Part shown: positions 1 to 9,287 of the stretch, in pieces
Position numbering within the stretch: the stretch's first letter is position 1
Layout: each line of letters opens with the position of its first letter
NCBI RefSeq assembly: GCF_024181285.1
Contig: NZ_CP051201.1
Coordinates: forward strand, 1,798,001-1,862,000
From: Treponema sp. OMZ 790
GTDB taxonomy: Bacteria > Spirochaetota > Spirochaetia > Treponematales > Treponemataceae
Direction of reading: 5' to 3'
Length of the DNA: 64,000 bases
The notes under the pieces: model-generated
What the model saw: the letters and a program-made list of their open reading frames with translations, nothing else
What the model was told of the DNA's origin: nothing
Database searches by the model: none
Made by a program: the position numbers and the translations under genes

Positions 1-1604
1 TTTAAGTGATCTTCATTAAATTGTGAACCTTCCGAGTTTACGGCAAAAGACATAATCTTCATAGAATCGGCATAATATCCGTTTTGAGCCGCAGCCCTCG
101 AAAATACAGCAGCTTCTTCCGTACTTATCTGAGGATACAAAAGCACTATATTACCGTAAAGATGGGAATAAAGTTTATACTTTACGAGCCCCTCAAGAAT
201 TTTGCTTGAATCTTCATCGGAAAATTCGCTGTTCGATTTTCTTTTATAATTTTTTCCGTAAGATGCTGAAGCAAGAGGAGCTTCAAGCTGATAGGCAGCC
301 ATAACCCTGTAATAAAAAAAACTATGATCTTTTTCGTAGGCTTCACGATAAAGTTTTTGGGCATCAGCTTGAGGTAAACTTTGCGAACGCGCAAGAATAT
401 ATGAATGGCGGGCTTGAGCCGAAACCAATTTGGTTTTTTGGACAGCTTTTTGAAGTTTTTGGAGCCCCTTCCAATCCTGTGAAGACACCAGTTTCATGCA
501 GGCATGGGCAGTAAGCTCTTCATATACCGAAGGATTTTTCCACTCAGGGGCAGATGAACAAAGCTCATCAAAAAACACCTTAAATGATCTTTTTCTTTCT
601 ATGTCGAGAATATACCAAAGGGCAACATCATAGTCATAGGGAAGAGGCGGATAGGATTTAGCTTTTTTAAAAAGCAAAAGAGCCTTTTCCACATTATCCC
701 GGCCGCCCATTTTTAAACGCATTCGGGCAGCATAAAAAGCATATATGTATTTTTGAACAATGTAATCGGAATTGGTTTTTGAGTTTTTTTCAAAAAAATC
801 CAGCCTATTTTCAAAAAACAAGACATCTGAAGAATAGTCGGCTGAACCTGATAAAGCCGCCTTTCCGGCATCCGATAATACAAGTCTATTTTCAAAATAG
901 GGAGAATCTTCTTTTTCCATTAAACTTTTAAAGATGGGCCATGCATCCTTAAATTGAGATTCAAAGGTTAATTTTCTTGCTCTCAGAATATCAAAAAAAT
1001 CGTCTCCGTATGATTTTAAGGCAGCCTTATTTTTTTCTACATTTTTTAAAGCTTCGATAATTTCGGCATCGAATTTTTGTGTGTTAAGATAGTCGGGCAA
1101 AGGCTTTTCCATTTTTTTAAAATTTCCCGACAGAAAAAGAAGTCTTTGAATTTCGGGTCTTATCTTTTCATCAGTTTTTGCATCTAATTTGAGGGCTTCG
1201 GGTAAAGCAAGTTTTTCTTCAAGTTTTTTAAGCTTTTCTTCATTGGAAAGAAGACTGTAAAGCTCATTGCCGGCAAGTTTTTTATAGGGTTCAGGTGAGT
1301 TTTTGAGAGCATACTCAAAATAGGTCACGGCCGACTTATCGTAAATTCTTTTATCTGAAGGCCTAACAGCAGCTTTTTTGAGAGCAAGACCTATATAATA
1401 AGGAGATGAAGGATCGGTATTATAAAGTTTTTTAAGCTCACGAGCATCCGGTTTTAAAAAACGGTAAAAATTACCTGAGTAGAGGTCGTCAATCAGGCGA
1501 GCTTCTTCATTTTTATCGTAGGAGCCCGCGCATGACAAACCGGAAAGACAAAAGCAAAAACACAATAATACCGAAACAAAGCGAATAAAAAACTTGGGTT
1601 TTAT
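1..1604 (-). CDS. Lytic-transglycosylase-like lipoprotein, C-terminus cut off by window edge
   Basis: An open frame runs leftward off the window edge. The N-terminus reads as a basic stretch, a hydrophobic core and a cysteine (GLSCAGS), a loose spirochaetal lipobox. The roughly 500 visible residues are alpha-helical with TPR-like repeats, resembling the superhelical domain of Slt70-type murein transglycosylases. The catalytic SLT domain would lie outside the window, so the function is inference. No ATG, GTG or TTG fits the signal peptide. The best-placed initiator is an ATA codon at 1604, seven bases after AGGA. The fallback is TTG at 1565, which would remove the basic residues of the signal. 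It lies 18 bases downstream of the LysM gene and is probably co-transcribed with it. Confidence 0.6.
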   Translation of the reverse strand, partial: MKPKFFIRFVSVLLCFCFCLSGLSCAGSYDKNEEARLIDDLYSGNFYRFLKPDARELKKLYNTDPSSPYYIGLALKKAAVRPSDKRIYDKSAVTYFEYALKNSPEPYKKLAGNELYSLLSNEEKLKKLEEKLALPEALKLDAKTDEKIRPEIQRLLFLSGNFKKMEKPLPDYLNTQKFDAEIIEALKNVEKNKAALKSYGDDFFDILRARKLTFESQFKDAWPIFKSLMEKEDSPYFENRLVLSDAGKAALSGSADYSSDVLFFENRLDFFEKNSKTNSDYIVQKYIYAFYAARMRLKMGGRDNVEKALLLFKKAKSYPPLPYDYDVALWYILDIERKRSFKVFFDELCSSAPEWKNPSVYEELTAHACMKLVSSQDWKGLQKLQKAVQKTKLVSAQARHSYILARSQSLPQADAQKLYREAYEKDHSFFYYRVMAAYQLEAPLASASYGKNYKRKSNSEFSDEDSSKILEGLVKYKLYSHLYGNIVLLYPQISTEEAAVFSRAAAQNGYYADSMKIMSFAVNSEGSQFNEDHL

Positions 1605-1622
1605 AAAACTATCCTCGTAAAC

Positions 1623-2690
1623 TTATTTAGGCGGAATATCTATGTAAGTACCGGCTATAATAAGACTGGGATTTTTGATTTTATTGTAATCCGCTATCTT
1701 TTTGTAAAGCCAAGGTGTTTTATAAAAAGTTTCCGATAAATCCCAAAGAGTATCGCCCCATTTAATCTTGTACCGCACTACACCTTGTGAATTTACAGTT
1801 GTTTTCTTTTGAGATTCAGCCTTTTTCTTTGCCTCAGCTTTTTGTTTGGCTTCTTCATCGGTCTTCTTTTTAGCCTCAGCCTTTTGCCTTGCTTCATCTT
1901 CGGCTTTTTTCTTGGCCTCAGCCTTTTGTCTTTCTTCTTCTTCAGCTTTTCGCTTAGCTTCGGCAGCGGCTTTTTCTGCAGCATCTTCTTTTGGAACCGT
2001 AGAAGTCGTAGCATTTACATCCTTTTTGGATTCCTGCATTTTTTCAACCTTTTCGGGTGCAGAGGCTATCATATCCTTATCTGCAAAAGGCATTTTTTTT
2101 GTCAAAAGAAGGATGGCAAAAACCAAAGCAGTTATACATAAAATTATTATAAGAACGATGAGCCAAAGAGGCATCTTCTTCTTTTTCTCATTTTTTTCTT
2201 CATTGTTGCCGTAAAGTTGAGAATCGGCTTGAGATTGAGTTTCAAAAACATCATCAATGGAAGATTCGTCATTATCCTTTGCAAAAAAATCGTCACCTGT
2301 GTCCTCATCAAAAGATTCATCAAATGACGCAAAATCGAAATCTATGCCGTCAAGGCTTGCTTCATCAAGATTTTTTAATGAAACTTTTAACGATTGGTGA
2401 GAGCCGGAACCTTCATCTAAAGCCTCAGCCGAAAGATTTTTTTCTTCATCAAGCTTTATTTTTAAATTTATGGTAGGATCCCCTGCAGAGCCCGCAGAAA
2501 CTTCCTCTACAATGAGAGAACCTATATATTCGGGGTCTTCTTCTTCAAATTTTTTAAATAAATTTATCTGAACACTTTCCTGATTATCCCTTACCGTGGT
2601 CAATTCCAAAGACTGTTCGGACAGAGCATCTTCATCCAAAATCGGAAAAAATGTCCCATCTGCAAGTTTGATTCCTATTTTTGAAGCCAT
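1623..2690 (-). CDS. Hsp70-substrate-domain-like / transmembrane / LysM protein
   Basis: A 355-residue protein. ATG at 2690 is chosen over an in-frame TTG at 2705 because AGGAGG sits just before it. Residues about 1-105 resemble the beta-sandwich substrate-binding domain of DnaK: LTTVRDNQESVQINLF matches the conserved TTxxDNQxxVxIxVxQ strand, followed by GSL, GDPTINLKIKLDEE and NLSAEALDEGSG. An acidic linker follows, then one membrane helix (about 173-197), an Ala/Lys/Glu coiled region of repeated AEAKKKAE units (about 235-300), and a C-terminal LysM with WGDTLWDLSETFY. The LysM probably binds peptidoglycan. There is no ATPase domain. The role of the Hsp70-like part is unknown. Confidence 0.85.
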   Translation of the reverse strand: MASKIGIKLADGTFFPILDEDALSEQSLELTTVRDNQESVQINLFKKFEEEDPEYIGSLIVEEVSAGSAGDPTINLKIKLDEEKNLSAEALDEGSGSHQSLKVSLKNLDEASLDGIDFDFASFDESFDEDTGDDFFAKDNDESSIDDVFETQSQADSQLYGNNEEKNEKKKKMPLWLIVLIIILCITALVFAILLLTKKMPFADKDMIASAPEKVEKMQESKKDVNATTSTVPKEDAAEKAAAEAKRKAEEEERQKAEAKKKAEDEARQKAEAKKKTDEEAKQKAEAKKKAESQKKTTVNSQGVVRYKIKWGDTLWDLSETFYKTPWLYKKIADYNKIKNPSLIIAGTYIDIPPK

Positions 2691-2825
2691 ATTGTCCTCC
2701 TGCAAAATTCCAAATTTTATACTTCTTTATAGCATCTATAACTATTCTAAACACAAAATCGGTTCTTGTCAATAAATCTAAAACAAAAACTCCAATAAAC
2801 TTATCGGCCGCATTCTCCTTTAAAT

Positions 2826-3863
2826 TTAAAAACAATTTCGATGTATTATCGGAAACAAGGTCTTTTTTCCCGCCAAAAGCATTATAAGGCGGTCAAAACC
2901 CATTGCAACTCCCGAACACGGCGGCATATTGGAACAAACCGATCCAAAATCCTTTACGGGAGGATGAGGAATAAGAGAATGTTTTTGTTTTAATCCGTTT
3001 TCCTTTTCGAAATAAGAATCTATCTTTTTTTTATCCCTTTCTTCGGTGTAGCAGTTTGCAAGTTCGACTCCGTTCAAATAAACTTCCCAGCGCTCGACTG
3101 TTTTCCATTCAAGCTCTTCATTTTTTTTGTTTAAAATTTTTTGGGAATTTTCTGCGGCAAGACAAGGAACAAAGGCAGGATAATCCAAAAGAGCTATGAG
3201 TTTATTTTTAGGAAGGTTCGGCTCAACCGCATGTACCAAAATAAGCTCGTATAAGTCGTCTTCTTTCCAATCCGAATAGTTTTTAGCTTCGCCGAGACCC
3301 AATTTTTCGGCATAGGCGGCAAGTTCCTCCGGTGAATGCTCGGTGCTTAAAGGCAGTCCTGCATATTTTCTAAAAGCCTCATCCATGGTAAGGCACTCAA
3401 AACCGTTTGATAAGGTTTTTAAGACTTCCCCATCAACAAGAGGATTTTCTTTTACCCTCTCGGAAACATAGTTTAAAAAAGCCTCCGTTATCTTTATGGA
3501 ATCCTTATAGTTTGCATCCATAGTGTAATATTCGAGCATGGTAAATTCGGGGCTGTGAATATTGCCTATGGATTCGGCATTTCGGTAGCATTTTGAAATT
3601 TGAAAAACCGAACGGGAAGTTTGAGCTATTATCGGTTTAATATAAACTTCAGGAGAAGGCACCAAAAAAAGCGGCTTTTTTTGGTGCAAGCCCTCCGATG
3701 CACCGGGGCTGAGGTATTCCGTTTTAAGAACCTCCAAGCAGGTTTCGGGAATCAGCTCTGCCGAAAGAGCAGGCGTATCCAATTCCAGATAATTTTCTTT
3801 AATAAAAAATTCCCTTGCAGCCTGAATACTCAAGGCGCGCAATTCCAAGGCTTCAATATCCAT
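2826..3863 (-). CDS. epmA: Elongation factor P--(R)-beta-lysine ligase (EpmA/GenX/PoxA)
   Basis: A 345-residue class II lysyl-tRNA-synthetase-like protein without the anticodon-binding domain, the size and layout of EpmA. Motif 2 is visible as FQISKCYRNAESIGNIHSPE followed by FTMLEYY. Motif 3 is GVAMGFDRLIMLL near the C-terminus, and GVELANCYTEERD is the usual active-site strand. The family attaches beta-lysine to EF-P, which relieves ribosome stalling at polyproline. EF-P and the aminomutase EpmB are not in this window. The gene starts 32 bases after the exporter permease and may be the tail of that operon. Motifs are clear; a GenX paralogue of different specificity is the main alternative. 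Confidence 0.85.
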   Translation of the reverse strand: MDIEALELRALSIQAAREFFIKENYLELDTPALSAELIPETCLEVLKTEYLSPGASEGLHQKKPLFLVPSPEVYIKPIIAQTSRSVFQISKCYRNAESIGNIHSPEFTMLEYYTMDANYKDSIKITEAFLNYVSERVKENPLVDGEVLKTLSNGFECLTMDEAFRKYAGLPLSTEHSPEELAAYAEKLGLGEAKNYSDWKEDDLYELILVHAVEPNLPKNKLIALLDYPAFVPCLAAENSQKILNKKNEELEWKTVERWEVYLNGVELANCYTEERDKKKIDSYFEKENGLKQKHSLIPHPPVKDFGSVCSNMPPCSGVAMGFDRLIMLLAGKKTLFPIIHRNCF

Positions 3864-3895
3864 AAATTAACCTCAATTATTTTTAAAAAAGGCCC

Positions 3896-5131
3896 CTACT
3901 CCGCAAGGGCTTGCACAGGATCAAGTTTTGCAGCCTTAATTGCAGGATGAAGGCCGAAAAAAATCCCTGTACATACGCTTACCGAAAAGGCTATAAGGGA
4001 GCCCGAAAAATTAGGCAAAAATATTATTTCGGGAGGGAAAAAAACGTTTACAATCAGCTTACTGATTACAAGCCCTAAAACAATTCCTATAAGCCCGCCT
4101 GTAAGAGTAAGAGATGCTGACTCTATTAAAAACTGCATCCTTATTGCCTTGCCTGTGGCCCCGAGAGCTTTACGTATGCCTATTTCTTTTCGGCGTTCGG
4201 TAACCGTAACAAGCATTATGTTCATAATGCCGATGCCGCCGACAAGAAGGGATATGCCTGCAATGGCGGAAAGCACAAGGCTTACCATCCCCGTAATCTT
4301 ACTCATCTGCTCAAATTGCTGGCGGGCAGAATAAACCCAGATTGCAAAACGGTTGCCTCCCGAAAGCTCTTCTGAAAAATCATGAATCTTTGCCTCAACC
4401 TTTGAAGTGTCCTTAGGCTCAAAGATAACAACTTCTGCAGTCCAAACAGCATCAGCTGTTTTTCCCGGCAGCTTACCTAAAGCAAATTTTCTTGGAACAA
4501 AGACGGAGTCCGAAGTACGCAGCACCCATGTGTTCTTAGGCTTTACAACACCTATAACTTGAAGGCGCACAATATGGGGAGGAGCATTTTCTCCGCTTGA
4601 AGGAATCTGTAAGGTAATAAATTTTCCGACAGCCCGGCCTTCAGGAAAAAGCTGAAAAGCTATCCTGTCGCCGATAATTGCCTTTTCCGCTCCTGTAGAA
4701 TAATCCGAAGAAGAAAAGAAACTACCGTAATCCATGACCACTCGGTGCGACTCCAGCCTTTCGGCTTCTATACCCTCTATATCGCTCATTTCAATCCGCA
4801 AATCGTTTCTTACAACCGAAGCCTGAAAACGGGTAGAATAAAAAATGTTTTTTATCTCCGTTATTCTTTGCTTAAGCTTTTTACGGAAATCCTCATCAAA
4901 TTTTATGCTTTCACCTTCTCCGAATTCGGGGTTTCCCCTCTGAGTGCCTATGTTGATTATATCCATGCTGAACTCTTCAAACTCTTTTACCATGCTGTTC
5001 GAAAGGGAGCTTGCAAGACTCGTAACAATTATAACCGAGGTAACGCCAATAACTATACCCAAAAGAGAAAGAAGAGTGCGCATCTTGTTCGTTTTAAAAT
5101 TATGAAGGGCGTTTATAAAATCCTCAAACAT
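3896..5131 (-). CDS. ABC transporter permease, MacB/FtsX family
   Basis: A 411-residue inner-membrane permease. The start ATG at 5131 follows GGGGAAGAA and overlaps the end of the ATPase gene by 8 bases, indicating translational coupling. Residues about 15-40 form the first membrane helix (LLSLLGIVIGVTSVIIV). A large periplasmic MacB-PCD-type domain follows, then three C-terminal helices with ERRKEIGIRKALGAT, the signature of the FtsX/MacB permease core. With the upstream ATPase, adaptor and TolC-like protein it should form a tripartite exporter. The substrate (macrolide, peptide or lipoprotein) cannot be told from sequence. Confidence 0.9.
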   Translation of the reverse strand: MFEDFINALHNFKTNKMRTLLSLLGIVIGVTSVIIVTSLASSLSNSMVKEFEEFSMDIINIGTQRGNPEFGEGESIKFDEDFRKKLKQRITEIKNIFYSTRFQASVVRNDLRIEMSDIEGIEAERLESHRVVMDYGSFFSSSDYSTGAEKAIIGDRIAFQLFPEGRAVGKFITLQIPSSGENAPPHIVRLQVIGVVKPKNTWVLRTSDSVFVPRKFALGKLPGKTADAVWTAEVVIFEPKDTSKVEAKIHDFSEELSGGNRFAIWVYSARQQFEQMSKITGMVSLVLSAIAGISLLVGGIGIMNIMLVTVTERRKEIGIRKALGATGKAIRMQFLIESASLTLTGGLIGIVLGLVISKLIVNVFFPPEIIFLPNFSGSLIAFSVSVCTGIFFGLHPAIKAAKLDPVQALAE

Positions 5132-5843
5132 TTTCTTCCCCTTTTTGTTTAAGACCGGCGGTATTAAGGGAATCGGAAACAACAAGCCCGTCTTTTAGTT
5201 GAATTGAGCGGGGCGCAAGGGAAGCGATTTCCTGATCGTGAGTTACCATTATAACGGCTGTCCCCGTTTTGTTTATCGTTAAAAAGAGATCCAAGACAGA
5301 ATGCCCAGTTTCAGAATCCAAGGCGCCCGTGGGTTCATCGGCCAAAATAATTTTAGGATTTGTAACAAGGGCCCTTGCGATAGCAACCCTCTGCTTTTGC
5401 CCTCCTGAAAGCTCTCCCGGCCTGTGCTTCAACCTGTCGGAAAGGCCGACCTTTTCAAGCTCTTCGGCAGCCCGTTTTTTTCTTTTATCTAAGGAAAGCC
5501 CCTGATATCTCAAGGGGAGCATTACGTTTTCCAACACATTTAGATTGGGAAGAAGGTAATACTGCTGAAAAACAAAGCCCACGGTTTTATTCCGTAAGGA
5601 GGCAAGCTCGTTTTCGGTCATGTCGGCAGTGCTTACCCCGTCCACATAAATTTTGCCGGAGGTAGGGCGGTCTAGGCAGCCTATCATATTCATGCAGGTG
5701 GACTTACCCGAGCCCGACGGCCCCATTATCGAAACAAAGGAGGACTCTTCTATTTTAAAGGAAATACCGGCAAGGGCTTTGACGGTTGTTTCGCCCATCT
5801 CAAAGGTTTTTACTACATTTTCAAGACGTATAATATCAGCCAT
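5124..5843 (-). CDS. ABC transporter ATP-binding protein, MacB/LolD type
   Basis: A 239-residue ATPase with every expected motif: Walker [11 protein letters not shown]-loop [14 protein letters not shown], signature [15 protein letters not shown], Walker [13 protein letters not shown] and H-loop MVTHD. The sequence is typical of the LolD/MacB/FtsE group that partners with FtsX-fold permeases. It lies 13 bases after the adaptor and overlaps the permease, so all are one transcription unit. It powers the exporter from the cytoplasmic side. Confidence 0.93.
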   Translation of the reverse strand: MADIIRLENVVKTFEMGETTVKALAGISFKIEESSFVSIMGPSGSGKSTCMNMIGCLDRPTSGKIYVDGVSTADMTENELASLRNKTVGFVFQQYYLLPNLNVLENVMLPLRYQGLSLDKRKKRAAEELEKVGLSDRLKHRPGELSGGQKQRVAIARALVTNPKIILADEPTGALDSETGHSVLDLFLTINKTGTAVIMVTHDQEIASLAPRSIQLKDGLVVSDSLNTAGLKQKGEENV

Positions 5844-5856
5844 AGTCTAACGCCTT

Positions 5857-6825
5857 CTACCATTTAGGAGGTCTTACCTTCAAAGTGTCGCCTTCTTTTA
5901 GACCGGATAAAACTTTTACGGTGCCTTGGGCATAGGATTCTACCTCGACATTTACCCTTTCAACCTTGCCGTTTTCAAGAAGTTTTTCAACATAGGGCTC
6001 GCCCTTATCGTATAAAAGAGCCGTTTGATCCAAAAGGAGGACTTCTTCATCTTCGCCTGCAACAATTTTTCCGCTAAAAGAATAGCCGGGCAAAACATTT
6101 TCGGGGAGTTTATCGACAACAATTTTTGTTTCTATAACGGTAGCCCCCCTTTGAACACTTGATTTTGCGATTGAAGAATGATAGGTCACCCTGCCCTCCA
6201 CTTCTTCTTCTCCCAGAGCTTGAAAATTCAGCAATACTTTTTGCCCTATCTTTAACCTTGGAACATCCCTTTCGGAAACATCTACAGTGGATTTAAAAAA
6301 GGAGCGGTCTATAATTACCCCGAAATTATCCTTGGGCATAACATAGGAACCTTCGGTCAAGTCAAAGGAAACGACTATACCGTCAAACTTTGCATAAACG
6401 CTTCTATCCCTCAAAGCCCGTTTTAAAGATTCAAGTTCAAGCTTCATCAATTCAAGGTTTTTAGAATAGCCGAGCAATTTTTCTTTTTCGATAGCAAATT
6501 CCTGTTTTGCTACCTGAAATGCTTGATATGTATTGTCAAGAGCAAATATCAGATCGCCTTTTTTTACGATGTCGCCCTCCTTTACGGCAACCTTTTTTAT
6601 GAGACCCTCTCCCGGTGATTGAAGATTTTGCTGCTGTGCCGGCTGAATATAACCCGAAATTTGAATTACATCTTTTATTATCTCCTTGGTTACGGTGACT
6701 GTTTGAGAAAAATCATCCGTTCCTTTTTTAGGCAAAAAAAGAATCCAAATTACGGACAATGTAATAATGACTGCGGTTATTATTAAAATAATTTTTTTAC
6801 TCTTTTTTTGTTTTGTATCCTGCAT
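5857..6825 (-). CDS. Periplasmic adaptor (MacA/HlyD family)
   Basis: A 322-residue membrane-fusion protein. A basic start and one hydrophobic anchor (IILIITAVIITLSVIWILFL, about residues 12-31) are followed by a biotinyl-lipoyl-like half (GLIKKVAVKEGDIVKKGD), a short helical hairpin, the second lipoyl half (VYAKFDGIVVSFDLTEGSYV) and beta-barrel/C-terminal domains ending GLKEGDTLKVRPP. The hairpin is short compared with E. coli MacA. Its ATG directly abuts the stop codon of the TolC-like gene. It should bridge the inner-membrane permease and the outer-membrane channel. Confidence 0.9.
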   Translation of the reverse strand: MQDTKQKKSKKIILIITAVIITLSVIWILFLPKKGTDDFSQTVTVTKEIIKDVIQISGYIQPAQQQNLQSPGEGLIKKVAVKEGDIVKKGDLIFALDNTYQAFQVAKQEFAIEKEKLLGYSKNLELMKLELESLKRALRDRSVYAKFDGIVVSFDLTEGSYVMPKDNFGVIIDRSFFKSTVDVSERDVPRLKIGQKVLLNFQALGEEEVEGRVTYHSSIAKSSVQRGATVIETKIVVDKLPENVLPGYSFSGKIVAGEDEEVLLLDQTALLYDKGEPYVEKLLENGKVERVNVEVESYAQGTVKVLSGLKEGDTLKVRPPKW

Positions 6826-8250
6826 TTATTTTTCCTCTATCTCAAAAGCTTCTTTTATTTCGGCATTAAAAATATTTACAGCAATATGGGAATCAGCCAG
6901 TCCCAAAAGAGCCGTAATATACTGCAAACCGGCTTGCCTGTTTTCAAGAGAGTTTATAAGCCCTCGTTGAAACCATTTTGCATGTTCTTCAGCATTTTCT
7001 TTATAAATGTCCAACTCTTCGGCATACCGAATTTGCTGCCATTCAAGCCGTTCCCATTTAAGTTTAAAAGTATTAAAGTCTTTGGCAAAGTTGCGCTTTA
7101 TAGTGCCGAGCTTTATCTTTTCGCCGGATTCCGTTATTGCGGCATTCTTTTTGCTAAGAGAATAATCGTAAATGGCAAGAGGATTTATCGAGAAAGATAC
7201 TTCCATCAAAGGTATTGACCCCGGAGCCAAGGAGAGGTTCAAGCCCGTATTAATTTTTACTCCCGGAAAATTAAGTGATATGCCCGAACCTATATTATTG
7301 GTTTTACTCATATTCGAATCCGTATAAGAATATCCTAAATTGGCAGAAGCGGAAAAAGGGCTTAAATCCATTTTATTTTTTTCGCGCATTTTTTCGTAAG
7401 CGTTTTCGGCTTTGATGATGGGTTTATAGTTTTCGGCCCTTAGATTCTCGATAGAAATTAACTTTTGTTCAGGAAGACTTTTTGCAAGTTTTATGAAAAA
7501 CTCATCTTCATCTTTTTTTTCGATTTTAAGTCCGCAAGATTCAAAAAAAAGGCCTGCCGAAACCTTAAAAGAAAATTCGGTTTCTTTTTCTTCTCTCTCG
7601 GCACTGATCAGGGTTAGTTTGGCAGTTCTTAACTTAGAAGATGTTTCGGAGTATCCTTCTGCAAGAATTTGTCGGTAATTGATATCGGCTTGAATTCCGG
7701 CAAGCCTTTTTGAAAGAAGTCCCGAATATTCGGTTAATATTTTTTGAATATCTGTTAAAAGCTTGCTTTCGGCAATCTCCTTCCGCATCTTTACCCGCCG
7801 TTCAGCCTCTTTAAGAATGTCTAAAGAAGCCGCAATTTCCAGCTTTTTCCTTTTGCGGGTTTGACTATATATATCGCCTGAAAGACCAAGCGAAAAACCT
7901 GTTGAACTGCCTTTTCCTCCGCCCGAATAAGAATAAGGAGCGGAAAATTTAAACCCCAGATTATTATAAAGAGGAAATCCTGCCGAAACTGAAGGCTGTA
8001 CCGAAAATTGAGATTTATCCTTATCGGAGCTAAGGTTAAAGTTTATGGTGGAACCAAAATCAATGGCGAAGACGGAATTAAGCCTTACGGATTTATAATT
8101 ATTTAAGGCTATCTTTGCTTCATTTTCTATCAAAATAATATCCGTGTCATTTTTATAGCGGTATTCCAAGATATCCTTATAAGGATTTTCTTCCGCAAAA
8201 AGAAAAGTAAAAGAAAGAACCAAAAAAAAGATATATTTATTTTTTAACAT
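6826..8250 (-). CDS. TolC-like outer-membrane efflux protein
   Basis: A 474-residue protein with a signal peptide (LKNKYIFFLVLSFTFLFAEE) and the alternation of long coiled helices and amphipathic strands expected of outer-membrane efflux channels. The helices include a repeated EAERRVKMRKEIAESKL-like stretch and a C-terminal one ending in EIEE. Similarity to E. coli TolC is weak by eye, and the assignment leans on gene order: channel, adaptor, ATPase, permease with no gaps. It is the first gene of the operon, with its start region facing mazG. Confidence 0.8.
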   Translation of the reverse strand: MLKNKYIFFLVLSFTFLFAEENPYKDILEYRYKNDTDIILIENEAKIALNNYKSVRLNSVFAIDFGSTINFNLSSDKDKSQFSVQPSVSAGFPLYNNLGFKFSAPYSYSGGGKGSSTGFSLGLSGDIYSQTRKRKKLEIAASLDILKEAERRVKMRKEIAESKLLTDIQKILTEYSGLLSKRLAGIQADINYRQILAEGYSETSSKLRTAKLTLISAEREEKETEFSFKVSAGLFFESCGLKIEKKDEDEFFIKLAKSLPEQKLISIENLRAENYKPIIKAENAYEKMREKNKMDLSPFSASANLGYSYTDSNMSKTNNIGSGISLNFPGVKINTGLNLSLAPGSIPLMEVSFSINPLAIYDYSLSKKNAAITESGEKIKLGTIKRNFAKDFNTFKLKWERLEWQQIRYAEELDIYKENAEEHAKWFQRGLINSLENRQAGLQYITALLGLADSHIAVNIFNAEIKEAFEIEEK

Positions 8251-8320
8251 TTTTCAAACTCATATGCTATTATACCTAACTAGAATACATAAAATCAAAA
8301 AAAAGTCAATAGGAAACCTC

Positions 8321-8350
8321 TTGAATCCGCTTATATCTTTTTGCTATAAT
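8321..8350 (+). promoter_or_regulatory. Leaderless promoter of mazG
   Basis: TTGAAT (8321-8326), an 18-base spacer, then TATAAT (8345-8350). The mazG ATG comes only 6 bases later and no Shine-Dalgarno sequence can fit, so transcription should begin at or next to the start codon. Confidence 0.8.
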
Positions 8351-8356
8351 TCCGGC

Positions 8357-9202
8357 ATGGAAAATTCACAGCTGATTGAGAGCTTTGAAGCTCTTTTTAA
8401 TGTAATTAAAAGATTAAGAGGCCCGGGAGGCTGCCCTTGGGATATAGCTCAAAACCCCATGAGTATGCGCCGCCCGCTTTTAGAAGAAGCCTATGAAGCC
8501 GCCGATGCAATAGAAGAACACAAGACTTCCGGTAAGGATGCCGAGCATGTAAAAGAAGAACTTGGAGACGTTCTTTTAAACGCACTTATGATCTCATATA
8601 TGTACGAACAAGAAGGCCTTTTTTCGGCTGCCGATGTTATGAAAAACCTTACAGAAAAACTTATAAGAAGACACCCTCATGTCTTCGGAAAAACGGAAGG
8701 CTATGAAGGCCCCGAAAGCGATAAAAAGGCTTCGACCCCGGAATCGGTTTTAAACCAATGGGAAAACATAAAAGAAAAAATAGAAAAGCCTAAGGCTGAA
8801 TCGATTTTAGATTCCATTCCTAAAAATTTTCCGCCGATGCTTCGGGCCTTAAAAATTTCCAAAAAAGCTGCCAAAGCAGGCTTTGAGTGGAACAAAATCG
8901 GAGGCATCATCGAAAAGATGAAAGAAGAAACGGCCGAATTTGCCGAAGCCGTTAAATCGGGGTCACAGGCCGCTATGGAAGACGAGATAGGAGATATCTT
9001 TTTTGTTTCGGTAAATGCGGCCCGTTTTTTAAAAATAGATCCCGAAATGGCCCTCATGCATGCAAACAAAAAATTCGAAAGGCGTTTTAGATTTGTCGAA
9101 TCCGAAATGAAAAAAAACGGCTTTGACCTTTTACCTGAAAATTCTGAAAAAATGGAAGAATTTTGGAATAAAGCTAAGCTTGAAGAAAGAGCTAAAAACT
9201 GA
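8357..9202 (+). CDS. mazG: Nucleoside triphosphate pyrophosphohydrolase MazG
   Basis: A 281-residue protein with two MazG repeats. The N-terminal half has GGCPWDIAQNPMSMRRPLLE, EEAYEAADAIE and EELGDVLLNALM, the EExxE...ExxD metal-binding pattern. The C-terminal half repeats it with EETAEFAEAV and DEIGDIFFVSVNAARFL, the active repeat in E. coli MazG. It hydrolyses dNTPs and NTPs to monophosphates, a house-cleaning role. The ATG at 8357 is chosen because the family starts here and the -10 box lies just upstream. The frame stays open further upstream but that stretch is promoter DNA. Confidence 0.93.
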   Translation: MENSQLIESFEALFNVIKRLRGPGGCPWDIAQNPMSMRRPLLEEAYEAADAIEEHKTSGKDAEHVKEELGDVLLNALMISYMYEQEGLFSAADVMKNLTEKLIRRHPHVFGKTEGYEGPESDKKASTPESVLNQWENIKEKIEKPKAESILDSIPKNFPPMLRALKISKKAAKAGFEWNKIGGIIEKMKEETAEFAEAVKSGSQAAMEDEIGDIFFVSVNAARFLKIDPEMALMHANKKFERRFRFVESEMKKNGFDLLPENSEKMEEFWNKAKLEERAKN

Positions 9203-9210
9203 TGGTTCAT

Positions 9211-9252
9211 AAAAAAAAGAGTTTTGCCGGCAAGTGCAAAACTCTTTTTTTT
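9211..9252. terminator. Bidirectional intrinsic terminator between mazG and the FKBP gene
   Basis: An A-rich arm ending GAGTTTTGC (9211-9227), an 8-base loop, and GCAAAACTC followed by eight T (9236-9252). The A run and T run make it work for both convergent genes. Confidence 0.88.
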
Positions 9253-9287
9253 AATCGGTTAAAAGATTAAAATAATTTTTATATAAA

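Noticed and set aside
1793-2332. Long open frames antisense and out of frame over the LysM gene
   Set aside because: They are caused by its Ala/Lys/Glu repeat composition and acidic linker. No ribosome-binding sites or sensible protein features.
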